Positions 47,144-54,435 of a stretch of 64,000 nt of DNA are shown one piece after another. The stretch lies in contig NZ_AP024590.1 in NCBI RefSeq assembly GCF_018323985.1, positions 620,001 through 684,000 on the forward strand, read 5' to 3'. Both the position numbers and the translations under genes were made by a program. Source of the stretch: Enterobacter kobei (lineage in GTDB: Bacteria; Pseudomonadota; Gammaproteobacteria; Enterobacterales; Enterobacteriaceae). Positions within the stretch are counted from its first letter, which is position 1; each line of letters starts with the position of its first letter. A model generated the notes under the pieces. The model did not search any database. It worked only from the letters and a program-made list of their open reading frames with translations, and was not told the origin of the DNA.

Positions 47144-47565
47144 AAATCCTCACCACCTTGCTGGTGCTGGCGGTTCTCCTCACGGGTTGGCTGGTGCATA
47201 AAAACACCCGGCTTCGCGATGCCATCGACAAGGCGGAACATGCCGCCAGCACACAGCGAAACCGCGCAGAAGGACTCGAAAATCAGCTTCATGTTGCCAC
47301 CACGCTGGCGGTGCAGCATGAGCAGGCTCAGGTTCTGTTACGTCAGAAGCTGGATACCGCCGCCGCGCGTGATGTCCGGCGCGAACAGCAGCTCAAAAGG
47401 TTACTTAATGAAAATGAAGACTTTCGTCGCTGGTACGGCACCGCTCTGCCTGATGCTGTGCGTCGGGTGCACCAGCGTCCCGCCTGCGTCTCCGCCGGTG
47501 ACTGTTTACAACGGTTGTCCGAAAGTCAGTCTGTGCCCAATGCCGGGCAGCGATCCTCTCACTAA
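47140..47565 (+). CDS. lysB: LysB / Rz-like inner-membrane spanin
   Basis: 141 residues. One N-terminal membrane helix (ILTTLLVLAVLLTGWLVH) precedes a periplasmic coiled coil (AIDKAEHAASTQRNRAEGLENQL). This is the inner-membrane half of the spanin pair, like P2 LysB. The outer-membrane partner gene starts inside it, in another frame. Confidence 0.88.
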   Translation: MKILTTLLVLAVLLTGWLVHKNTRLRDAIDKAEHAASTQRNRAEGLENQLHVATTLAVQHEQAQVLLRQKLDTAAARDVRREQQLKRLLNENEDFRRWYGTALPDAVRRVHQRPACVSAGDCLQRLSESQSVPNAGQRSSH

Positions 47566-47698
47566 CGGCGATCTCAGCGCCGATATACGCCAACTGGAAC
47601 GCGCGCTGGAAAGCTGTGCGCTGCAGGTGGAAACCCTCAAACATTGCCAGGATGATTTAGATGCAAAAACCCGACAGTCTGCGTCAGGCGCTCCTTAA
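47408..47698 (+). CDS. lysC: LysC / Rz1-like outer-membrane spanin lipoprotein
   Basis: 96 residues in a +1 frame inside lysB, extending past its end. The signal peptide and lipobox (LCLMLCVGC, Cys21 or so) are followed by a proline-rich stretch (TSVPPASPPVTVY), the hallmark of Rz1 proteins. The start MKMKTFVAG at 47408 was chosen because the longer frame upstream is not a signal peptide. Overlapping gene architecture matches P2 lysB/lysC. Confidence 0.82.
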   Translation: MKMKTFVAGTAPLCLMLCVGCTSVPPASPPVTVYNGCPKVSLCPMPGSDPLTNGDLSADIRQLERALESCALQVETLKHCQDDLDAKTRQSASGAP

Positions 47699-48128
47699 TG
47701 CGGTACCAGCGCTACGCAGCCATCCCGACACGCTGCGTCTTTACGTGGCGGGCGGCAATATTGCTGCGACCCTTGCTCCTTCATTGTCATTCGAAAAACA
47801 GTACAGCCTCAATGTCGCGATCACAGATTTTAATGATGATATTGATCTCCTTCTGGTACCAGTAATGGCCTGGCTGCGTGAAAACCAGCCGGACATTATG
47901 TCCACCGATGAAGGGCGTTCGAAGGGCTTTACTTTTTATGCCGACATTAATGCCGGACGTAGCGTGAATATCACCCTAAACCTGCTGCTGACCGAGCGTA
48001 CGCTTGTCAAAGAAAATGAGGCCGGCCTGTATGCGGAGAATCTTCCTGAGCCGCTGCCGGCAGAGCCGGTAGCGCGGCCGATGATGCTGTATATCAATGG
48101 CGAACTGGTGAGCCAGTGGACTGAGTAA
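47661..48128 (+). CDS. R: P2 gpR-like tail completion protein
   Basis: 155 residues, the exact length of P2 gpR, and clearly similar (FEKQYSLNVAITDFNDDIDLLLVPVMAWLRENQPDIM). In P2, gpR and gpS finish the head-proximal end of the tail. gpR is kept here while gpS is missing. It overlaps the lysC end. Confidence 0.93.
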   Translation: MQKPDSLRQALLNAVPALRSHPDTLRLYVAGGNIAATLAPSLSFEKQYSLNVAITDFNDDIDLLLVPVMAWLRENQPDIMSTDEGRSKGFTFYADINAGRSVNITLNLLLTERTLVKENEAGLYAENLPEPLPAEPVARPMMLYINGELVSQWTE

Positions 48129-48135
48129 TGAAGAC

Positions 48136-48182
48136 GTTGTGCCATGCCTGGCGAAACGAGCCTTGATTGCCGCCGGACGCCC
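48136..48182 (+). promoter_or_regulatory. R-V junction: candidate late-activator site and GC hairpin in place of gene S
   Basis: Between R and V, P2 carries gene S; here only 74 bases remain. They contain GTTGTGCCA at 48137-48145, shared with the site before FI, and a GCCGCCGG/CGGCGGC-type hairpin at 48160-48181. The short motif may mark an Ogr-dependent late promoter for V; the spacing to an ACA half is not canonical. Confidence 0.3.
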
Positions 48183-48202
48183 GCGGCGGCATCCTTTGCA
48201 GT

Positions 48203-48844
48203 ATGAACACACTCGCAAATATTCAGGAACTGGCCCGCGTGCTGCGCAACATGATCCGCACCGGCATCATCGTCGAAACAGACCTTGATACCGGTCGCTG
48301 TCGTGTGCAGACCGGCGGCATTTATACCGACTGGCTTCCATGGCTGACTCAGCGTGCCGGGCGTTCACGAACATGGTGGGCGCCCTCCATTGGCGAGCAG
48401 GTTCTGCTGCTGGCCGTAGGCGGCGAGCTTGATACGGCCTTTGTGCTGCCAGGCATTTTCTCTGATGACCATCCCGCACCGTCGGCTTCGGCGGATGCAT
48501 GGCGCGTCGTTTTTCCCGACGGCGCGGTCATGGAGTACGAACCCAAAAACAGTGCGCTAACCGTCAGCGGCATTAAAACCGCTGATGTGACGGCCTCCGG
48601 TTCGCTTACCGCAACCGTACCCGAGGTGCTGATCAGGGCATCCACGCGTATCACTCTCGATACCCCTGAGGTGATCTGCACAAACAAACTCACCACCGCC
48701 ACGCTGGAGGTACAACAGGGCGGGAAGTTGCAGGGCAACATTGACCATACCAGTGGCGCATTCACCTCCAATGGGGTGCAGGTAGATAACCACAACCACG
48801 GCAGTGTCCAGAGCGGCGGAAGCTGGACTAAGGGGATCAAATGA
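48203..48844 (+). CDS. V: Baseplate spike protein gpV
   Basis: 213 residues (P2 gpV 211), nearly identical at the start (MNTLANIQELARVLRNMIRTGIIV). It has an OB-fold domain followed by a beta-helix spike with the C-terminal HNHG metal-binding motif that coordinates iron in P2 gpV. It is the membrane-piercing tip of the contractile tail. The ATG at 48203 is chosen over the 48167 frame start. Confidence 0.96.
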   Translation: MNTLANIQELARVLRNMIRTGIIVETDLDTGRCRVQTGGIYTDWLPWLTQRAGRSRTWWAPSIGEQVLLLAVGGELDTAFVLPGIFSDDHPAPSASADAWRVVFPDGAVMEYEPKNSALTVSGIKTADVTASGSLTATVPEVLIRASTRITLDTPEVICTNKLTTATLEVQQGGKLQGNIDHTSGAFTSNGVQVDNHNHGSVQSGGSWTKGIK

Positions 48845-49188
48845 CAGCGCGTTATATCGGCTTTGGCCGGAGCGATGGGCGAACCATTACCGATACCGAC
48901 CACATCAGCCAGAGTCTGAACGACATTCTGCGTACGCCCGTGGGTTCACGGGTGATGCGCCGTGATTATGGCTCCCTGCTGGCGGCAATGATCGACCAGC
49001 CCCAAACGCCAGCGCTTGAACTGCAAATCATGGTGGCTTGTTATGTCGCCATTCTCAAATGGGAACCCCGCATTACCCTGAGCGCGGTGGCCACCGAGCG
49101 TCAGGCGGGCGGGAAAATGATCGTTAATCTGACCGGCCAGCATGCCGACACCGGCGAAAGCCTTTCTTTAACCCTTCCATTGAGTTGA
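48841..49188 (+). CDS. W: Baseplate wedge protein gpW (T4 gp25-like)
   Basis: 115 residues, the same length as P2 gpW. The LRTPVGSRVMRRDYGS-type segment is the gp25-like EPR/MRRxYG core that starts sheath assembly. It overlaps the end of V by 4 bases. Confidence 0.95.
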   Translation: MTARYIGFGRSDGRTITDTDHISQSLNDILRTPVGSRVMRRDYGSLLAAMIDQPQTPALELQIMVACYVAILKWEPRITLSAVATERQAGGKMIVNLTGQHADTGESLSLTLPLS

Positions 49189-49192
49189 AACC

Positions 49193-50101
49193 ATGCCGAT
49201 TATCGACCTGAGCCAGCTCCCCGTGCCGGATCTGGTGGAAGAACTGGACTTTGAAAACATCCTTTCTGAGCGGAAAGCGACGCTGGTTTCGCTCTATCCA
49301 CAGAATGAGCAGGATGCCATTGCCCGTACGTTGTCTCTGGAGTCAGAGCCGATCGTTAAGCTGCTTGAAGAGAACGCCTATCGTGAAGTTATCTGGCGTC
49401 AGCGGGTCAACGAAGCCGCCCGGGCAGTGATGCTGGCCTATGCGGCGGGAAACGATTTGGATGTGTTAGCAGCCAATAATAACACCGAACGCCTGCTTAT
49501 TACCCCAGCAGATGACTCCACTTTGCCGCCAACGCCAGCCGTGAGCGAGTCCGATACAGATTTGCGGTTGCGGGCGCAGCAGGCCTTTGAAGGGCTGAGT
49601 GTCGCCGGACCGACGGGGGCATATGAATATCACGGTCGTAGTGCAGACGGGCGAGTTGCAGATATATCCGTCCTTAGTCCGACGCCAGCGTGCGTCACTA
49701 TTACCGTGTTATCCCATGAGGGGGATGGTACTGCCAGGGCTGACTTGCTGGCGGCGGTTGAAGCGGCGCTGAGTGCCGAAGATGTACGTCCAGTAGGCGA
49801 CCGTGTAACGGTGCAGGCGGCGACGATTGTGCCGTATCAAATTGATGCCACGCTTTATTTCTATCCCGGCCCTGAAGCGGAACCGATCCGCCAGGCTGCG
49901 GAACAGCAGTTAAAAGAGTATGTCAGCTCGCAGCGTCGGTTGGGACGCGACATTCGTCAGTCGGCAATTTATGCCGCGCTGCATATTGAAGGGGTTCAGC
50001 GCGTAGAGCTGGCTGCCCCGCTGACCGACATCGTACTGGAAAAGCATCAGGCATCGTACTGCACCCAATATCGGATCAACGCAGGGGGCACGGATGAGTA
50101 A
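49193..50101 (+). CDS. J: Baseplate wedge protein gpJ
   Basis: 302 residues, the same length as P2 gpJ. It is a Baseplate_J family protein with characteristic SESDTDLRLRAQQAFEGLSVAGPTGAYEYHG in the middle. It builds the wedge of the baseplate. It follows W by 4 bases and overlaps I by 8. Confidence 0.95.
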   Translation: MPIIDLSQLPVPDLVEELDFENILSERKATLVSLYPQNEQDAIARTLSLESEPIVKLLEENAYREVIWRQRVNEAARAVMLAYAAGNDLDVLAANNNTERLLITPADDSTLPPTPAVSESDTDLRLRAQQAFEGLSVAGPTGAYEYHGRSADGRVADISVLSPTPACVTITVLSHEGDGTARADLLAAVEAALSAEDVRPVGDRVTVQAATIVPYQIDATLYFYPGPEAEPIRQAAEQQLKEYVSSQRRLGRDIRQSAIYAALHIEGVQRVELAAPLTDIVLEKHQASYCTQYRINAGGTDE

Positions 50102-50705
50102 CGATCGCATACTGCCGCCTGGCTCCTCTCCCCTGGAAGTGGCCGCCGCAGAAGCGGCAGCGCAGATCGCTCGCGTACCTGTACCGCTGCGCACGCTCTG
50201 GAACCCGTGGCAGTGTCCGGTGGCGCTTTTGCCGTGGCTTGCCTGGGCGCTGTCCGTTGACCGCTGGGATTTTAACTGGCCAGAGGGCACCAAACGTAGC
50301 GTGATAGCGTCCTCATTTTTCGTTCATCAGCATAAAGGCACCATCAGCGCATTGCGACGGGTTGTCGAGCCACTCGGTTATTTGATCGAGGTGCGCGAGT
50401 GGTGGCAGCTCAATGAGGCACCTGGCACGTTTCGACTTATTGTCGGGGTGCTCGATCTTGGCATTACTGATGCGATGTATCAGGAGCTTGAGCGGCTGAT
50501 TGAAGATGCAAAACCGGCAAGCCGCCATCTTATTGGCCTTGCGATCAGCCTGAGCTCAGGAGGGACAGCATATGCAGAGGCAGGATGCTACGACGGCGAT
50601 GCTATGACGGTTTACCCCTACCTCCCTGAGGAAATTGTTGTCGAGGGGGGATCTTACCCGGCGTTGTCTATCCATTTCATTGATAACATGAGAGTAAATG
50701 CATGA
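50094..50705 (+). CDS. I: Baseplate protein gpI
   Basis: 203 residues. Residues 1-175 match P2 gpI (176 residues), for example WLAWALSVDRWDFNWPE and FFVHQHKGTISALRRVVEPLGY. A C-terminal extension of about 27 residues (PYLPEEIVVEGGSYPALSIHF) is absent in P2; it may fit the changed fibre. It connects baseplate and tail fibre and overlaps H. Confidence 0.93.
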   Translation: MSNDRILPPGSSPLEVAAAEAAAQIARVPVPLRTLWNPWQCPVALLPWLAWALSVDRWDFNWPEGTKRSVIASSFFVHQHKGTISALRRVVEPLGYLIEVREWWQLNEAPGTFRLIVGVLDLGITDAMYQELERLIEDAKPASRHLIGLAISLSSGGTAYAEAGCYDGDAMTVYPYLPEEIVVEGGSYPALSIHFIDNMRVNA

Positions 50706-51667
50706 CTGCGAAATTTTTTGCCATTCTGACTCATCAGGGCGCGGCACGGCTGGCGAACGCTACCGCGCTCGGTACTAAACTTAACCTGACACAAATGGCC
50801 GTTGGGGACGCGAACGGCGCGCTGCCAGTACCCGATCCGGCGCAGACTGCATTAATTAACCTGAAGCGCATCGCGCCCCTGAATATGCTGAGCGTCGATC
50901 CAAATAACGGTAATCAAATCATTGCTGAACAAATCATCCCGGAAAATGAGGGGGGATTTTGGATCCGGGAAATCGGTCTTTATGATGATGCGGGCGTACT
51001 GATTGCCGTGGCGAACTGCCCGGAGACCTATAAGCCGCAATTGCAGGAGGGAAGCGGCCGTACGCAGACCATTCGCATGGTGCTCATCGTCTCAAGTACG
51101 GCTGCCGTCACGTTGAAAATTGACCCGTCCGTGGTGCTGGCAACACGCAAATATGTGGATGATAAGGTTATTGAGGTAAAAGCGTACGCAGATGATCTGA
51201 TGAGAAAGCATGTTGATGATGCCAATCCGCATCAACAATACCCGCTTATCAAAAAGGCGCTAAAAGATTATGTAGATGCAGGATTGCTGTCGCAACTTCA
51301 CGAAAATCTTGGGTTGGGGGACGCAGCAAAAAGGCGAGTAGGTAACATGGGTTATGGGCTTCCGGATGCTAATATCCCAGATATGAATTATTTTCCTGCC
51401 GTATACTCTGATAATGGTTGGTCAAAAATCCCTAGTGGTTTAATTATTCAGTGGGGAGCAGCGCAAATAACAGCACAAGATCAGATAGTCGCTTTACCTA
51501 TCGCATTTCCTAATATGGCGTTTCAAGCCGTGTCATCGGATAGCGGCGGCGGTGCATATGCAGTTGGGGTTTCAACTTATTACAACGACCGTCTGATATT
51601 TAGAATTGATGGCTCGCGCTTCGGTGGCGGCACGGTTGTATGCCGATATATTGCACTTGGATTTTAA
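50702..51667 (+). CDS. H: Short tail fibre (gpH-like, receptor-binding)
   Basis: 321 residues against 669 in P2 gpH. The N-terminal 160 residues match the P2 gpH/DUF3751 baseplate-attachment region (FFAILTHQGAARLANATALGTKL; NEGGFWIREIGLYDDAG). The C-terminal 100 residues are a gp53-like tip (GLIIQWGAAQI; ALPIAFPNMAFQAVSSDSGGG). Base composition turns AT-rich from about 51350, suggesting the tip came from elsewhere. It should set target specificity. Confidence 0.9.
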   Translation: MTAKFFAILTHQGAARLANATALGTKLNLTQMAVGDANGALPVPDPAQTALINLKRIAPLNMLSVDPNNGNQIIAEQIIPENEGGFWIREIGLYDDAGVLIAVANCPETYKPQLQEGSGRTQTIRMVLIVSSTAAVTLKIDPSVVLATRKYVDDKVIEVKAYADDLMRKHVDDANPHQQYPLIKKALKDYVDAGLLSQLHENLGLGDAAKRRVGNMGYGLPDANIPDMNYFPAVYSDNGWSKIPSGLIIQWGAAQITAQDQIVALPIAFPNMAFQAVSSDSGGGAYAVGVSTYYNDRLIFRIDGSRFGGGTVVCRYIALGF

Positions 51668-51681
51668 TTACTGAGGTATTT

Positions 51682-52092
51682 ATGTATTTTTTCTCTGCAA
51701 CAACGTCAAATTTTTATCCTGAAATTTTAAAGCCTGATTACGATAAGTCACATACCTGGCCTGATGACGCAATTCAGGTATCAGAAGATATTTATTTAGA
51801 ATATTCAGCAATGCCGCCTGACGGAAAAGAGCGAGGTGCTGATAAACATGGATATCCAGCATGGGTTAATCTAGCACCACCAACGCCAGAGCAATTAAAA
51901 GCGACAGCTGAAAAAAAGAAATTACAGCTACGAGCTACTGCTGACCAAGAGATTGAGTGGCGTCAGGATGCGGTAGACGAAAGAATTGCTTCAGACGACG
52001 AAATCGCAGATTTAGCGGCGTGGAAAAAATATCGCGTGTTACTGATGCGGGTTGATACAACAAGTCTGGACTGGCCAGAACCACCAAAATAA
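51682..52092 (+). CDS. G: Tail fibre assembly chaperone (gpG/Tfa family)
   Basis: 136 residues. The C-terminal WKKYRVLLMRVDTTSLDWPEPP is the signature of caudoviral tail fibre assembly proteins. The start at 51682 has GAGG upstream; the longer frame overlaps H. It is AT-rich like the fibre tip, so the two probably moved together. It folds or trimerises the fibre. Confidence 0.9.
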   Translation: MYFFSATTSNFYPEILKPDYDKSHTWPDDAIQVSEDIYLEYSAMPPDGKERGADKHGYPAWVNLAPPTPEQLKATAEKKKLQLRATADQEIEWRQDAVDERIASDDEIADLAAWKKYRVLLMRVDTTSLDWPEPPK

Positions 52093-52119
52093 AAAAACGG
52101 GCTTTTGCCCGTTTTTTTA
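52091..52119 (+). terminator. Rho-independent terminator after the fibre genes
   Basis: An AAAAAAACGGGC / GCCCGTTTTTTT stem with a four-base loop sits directly after the G stop codon. It separates the VWJIHG and FI-D operons, as in P2. Confidence 0.9.
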
Positions 52120-52130
52120 TTTTCACTGCT

Positions 52131-52150
52131 GTTGTGCCAGACCTTATCCA
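52131..52150 (+). promoter_or_regulatory. Candidate Ogr-dependent late promoter of FI
   Basis: TTGTGCCAGACCTTATCCA fits TGT-N12-ACA with one mismatch (TGT 52133-52135, CCA 52148-52150). Its centre is about 80 bases before the FI start, consistent with an activator site near -55. GTTGTGCCA is shared with the R-V gap. Confidence 0.4.
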
Positions 52151-52222
52151 GCCCTGATAAATAGCGTCTAAAGCATACTAAGTAGAAAATATCACTCACC
52201 CAAACACCACGGAGTTAAACGG

Positions 52223-53413
52223 ATGAGTGATTTCCATCATGGCGTACAGGTTGTCGAAATTAACGATGGCACCCGCGTCATTTCCACAGTTTCTACCGCA
52301 ATTGTAGGTATGGTCTGTACGGCCAGCGACGCAGACGCGGCGACATTTCCCCTTAATGAACCTGTCCTGATCACCAGCGTGCAAAGCGCCATTGGCAAAG
52401 CGGGTAAGAAAGGCACGCTAGCTGCGGCGTTACAGGCGATTGCCGACCAGGCGAAACCGGTTATCGTAGTCGTTCGTGTTGAAGAAGGCAAAGGTGAAGA
52501 CGAGCAGTCCGCACTCGCGCAGACCGTATCGAATATCATCGGTACCACGGATGCTAACGGTAAATACACGGGCCTGAAAGCGCTACTCACCGCTGAAGCA
52601 GTTACCGGCGTTAAGCCACGTATTCTTGGCGTACCAGGTTTCGACAGCCTGGAAGTGGCCACAGCCCTCGCGCCTGTCTGCCAGAAGCTGCGTGCATTTG
52701 GCTACGTCAGCGCCTGGGGGTGTAAAACCCTTTCAGAAGCCATGTTGTATCGCGACAATTTCAGCCAGCGCGAGCTGATGGTGATCTGGCCAGATTTCCT
52801 GACATGGGATACGGCAACCAGTACAACCGCAAATGCATTTACCATCGCCCGTGCGCTTGGGCTGCGTGCCAAAATCGACCAGGAGCAGGGCTGGCACAAA
52901 ACCCTGTCTAACGTTGGCGTGAATGGCGTCACCGGTATCAGCGCCTCGGTGTTCTGGGATTTACAGGAATCCGGAACGGATGCTGACCTGCTGAACGAAG
53001 CTGGCGTCACCACGCTTGTACGTAAAGACGGCTTCCGTTTTTGGGGCAACCGAACCTGCTCAGACGATCCGTTATTTTTGTTTGAGAACTATACCCGTAC
53101 CGCACAGGTTATCGCCGACACCATGGCGGAGGCGCATATGTGGGCGATCGATAAGCCGATTACCGCCACGCTCATTCGCGACATCATTGACGGCATCAAT
53201 GCCAAATTCCGCGAGCTGAAAACCAGCGGTTATATCGTAGATGCCACCTGCTGGTTTGATGAAAGCGCTAATGACGCCCTGAGCGTTAAAGCCGGAAAAC
53301 TGTATATCGATTATGACTATACGCCGGTTCCACCTCTTGAAAACCTGACTCTGCGCCAGCGCATCACCGATAAATATCTGGTGAATCTGGTTTCCTCCGT
53401 CAACAGCAAATAA
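52223..53413 (+). CDS. FI: Contractile tail sheath protein gpFI
   Basis: 396 residues, the same length as P2 gpFI and similar throughout (MSDFHHGVQVVEINDGTRVIS at the start; DYDYTPVPPLENLTLRQRITDKYL at the end, the conserved sheath C-domain). It forms the contracting sheath. GGAG-type site upstream. Confidence 0.97.
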   Translation: MSDFHHGVQVVEINDGTRVISTVSTAIVGMVCTASDADAATFPLNEPVLITSVQSAIGKAGKKGTLAAALQAIADQAKPVIVVVRVEEGKGEDEQSALAQTVSNIIGTTDANGKYTGLKALLTAEAVTGVKPRILGVPGFDSLEVATALAPVCQKLRAFGYVSAWGCKTLSEAMLYRDNFSQRELMVIWPDFLTWDTATSTTANAFTIARALGLRAKIDQEQGWHKTLSNVGVNGVTGISASVFWDLQESGTDADLLNEAGVTTLVRKDGFRFWGNRTCSDDPLFLFENYTRTAQVIADTMAEAHMWAIDKPITATLIRDIIDGINAKFRELKTSGYIVDATCWFDESANDALSVKAGKLYIDYDYTPVPPLENLTLRQRITDKYLVNLVSSVNSK

Positions 53414-53426
53414 GGAGCCTGATTAA

Positions 53427-53945
53427 ATGGCCATGCCGCGCAAACTTAAATTAATGAATGTCTTCCTGAATGGATACAGCTATCAGGGGGTTGCTAAATC
53501 TATCACTTTGCCAAAGCTGACCCGCAAGCTTGAGAACTACCGTGGCGCGGGAATGAACGGTGTCGCGCCGATCGATCTGGGCCTTGATGATGATGCCCTG
53601 TCGATGGAGTGGGCGCTCGGCGGTTTTCCGGATGCGGTGATCTGGGAGCTGTACGGTGCAACCGGTGCAGACGCCGTGCCGATCCGCTTCGCGGGTTCTT
53701 ATCAGCGTGACGATACTGGTGACACGGTGGCGGTAGAGGTGGTCATGCGTGGCCGCCAGAAAGAGATCGACACCGGTGAAAATAAACCGGGCGAAGATAC
53801 TGAGTCGAAAATCTCAGTGGTGTGTACCTATTACAAACTGACAATCGACGGTAAAGAGCTGGTGGAAATCGACACCATCAACATGATTGAGAAAATCAAC
53901 GGTGTAGATCGGCTGGAGCCGCATCGCCGCAATATCGGCCTGTAA
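53427..53945 (+). CDS. FII: Tail tube protein gpFII
   Basis: 172 residues, the same length as P2 gpFII. It starts MAMPRKLKLMNVFLNGYSYQG and ends VDRLEPHRRNIGL, both conserved. It forms the inner tube driven through the target envelope. 13 bases after FI. Confidence 0.97.
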   Translation: MAMPRKLKLMNVFLNGYSYQGVAKSITLPKLTRKLENYRGAGMNGVAPIDLGLDDDALSMEWALGGFPDAVIWELYGATGADAVPIRFAGSYQRDDTGDTVAVEVVMRGRQKEIDTGENKPGEDTESKISVVCTYYKLTIDGKELVEIDTINMIEKINGVDRLEPHRRNIGL

Positions 53946-54007
53946 TGTTTTCCCGGCCAGTTCCCTCTGGCCGGGCCATTCTGAACATGTACTGAGAAGA
54001 GAGAACG

Positions 54008-54283
54008 ATGAACAACGAAACCACAGTTACGCTGGAAAATCCGATTAAACGCGGCGAACAGACGATTGAACACGTCGCCCTCATGAAGCCGAACGCTGGC
54101 ACACTGCGCGGTGTAAGCCTTGCGGCGGTCGCTAACTCGGAAGTGGACGCGCTCATCAAGGTACTGCCGCGTATGACCGCTCCGATGCTGACCGAGCAGG
54201 AGGTCGCAGCGCTGGAATTGCCCGATCTGGTGGCGCTGGCTGGCAAGGTGGTAGGTTTTTTGTCGCCGAGTTTGGTGAAGTAG
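54008..54283 (+). CDS. E: Tail assembly chaperone gpE
   Basis: 91 residues, the same length as P2 gpE. It is the zero-frame product of the E/E' pair, which assists loading of the tube on the tape measure. The slippery site for E' lies near its end. Confidence 0.93.
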   Translation: MNNETTVTLENPIKRGEQTIEHVALMKPNAGTLRGVSLAAVANSEVDALIKVLPRMTAPMLTEQEVAALELPDLVALAGKVVGFLSPSLVK

Positions 54284-54435
54284 CGTTCCCAAAAAAATTG
54301 TCGGTTGATGACCTGATGGCGGATATTGCAGTGATTTTTCATTGGCCGCCCGCAGCGTTATATCCGATGAGCCTGACCGAACTCATCACATGGCGCGAAA
54401 AAGCGCTCCAGCGAAGCGGATACATACATGAGTAA
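54008..54435 (+). CDS. E': gpE+E' tail assembly chaperone by programmed -1 frameshift
   Basis: The heptamer T-TTT-TTG at 54256-54262 allows a -1 slip, as in P2. After it the -1 frame stays open to a TAA at 54433-54435, giving an E' extension of about 57 residues (GEVAFPKKLSVDDLMADIAV; WPPAALYPMSLTELITWREKA). The extension overlaps the T start. The total of about 142 residues agrees with P2 E+E'. Confidence 0.9.
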
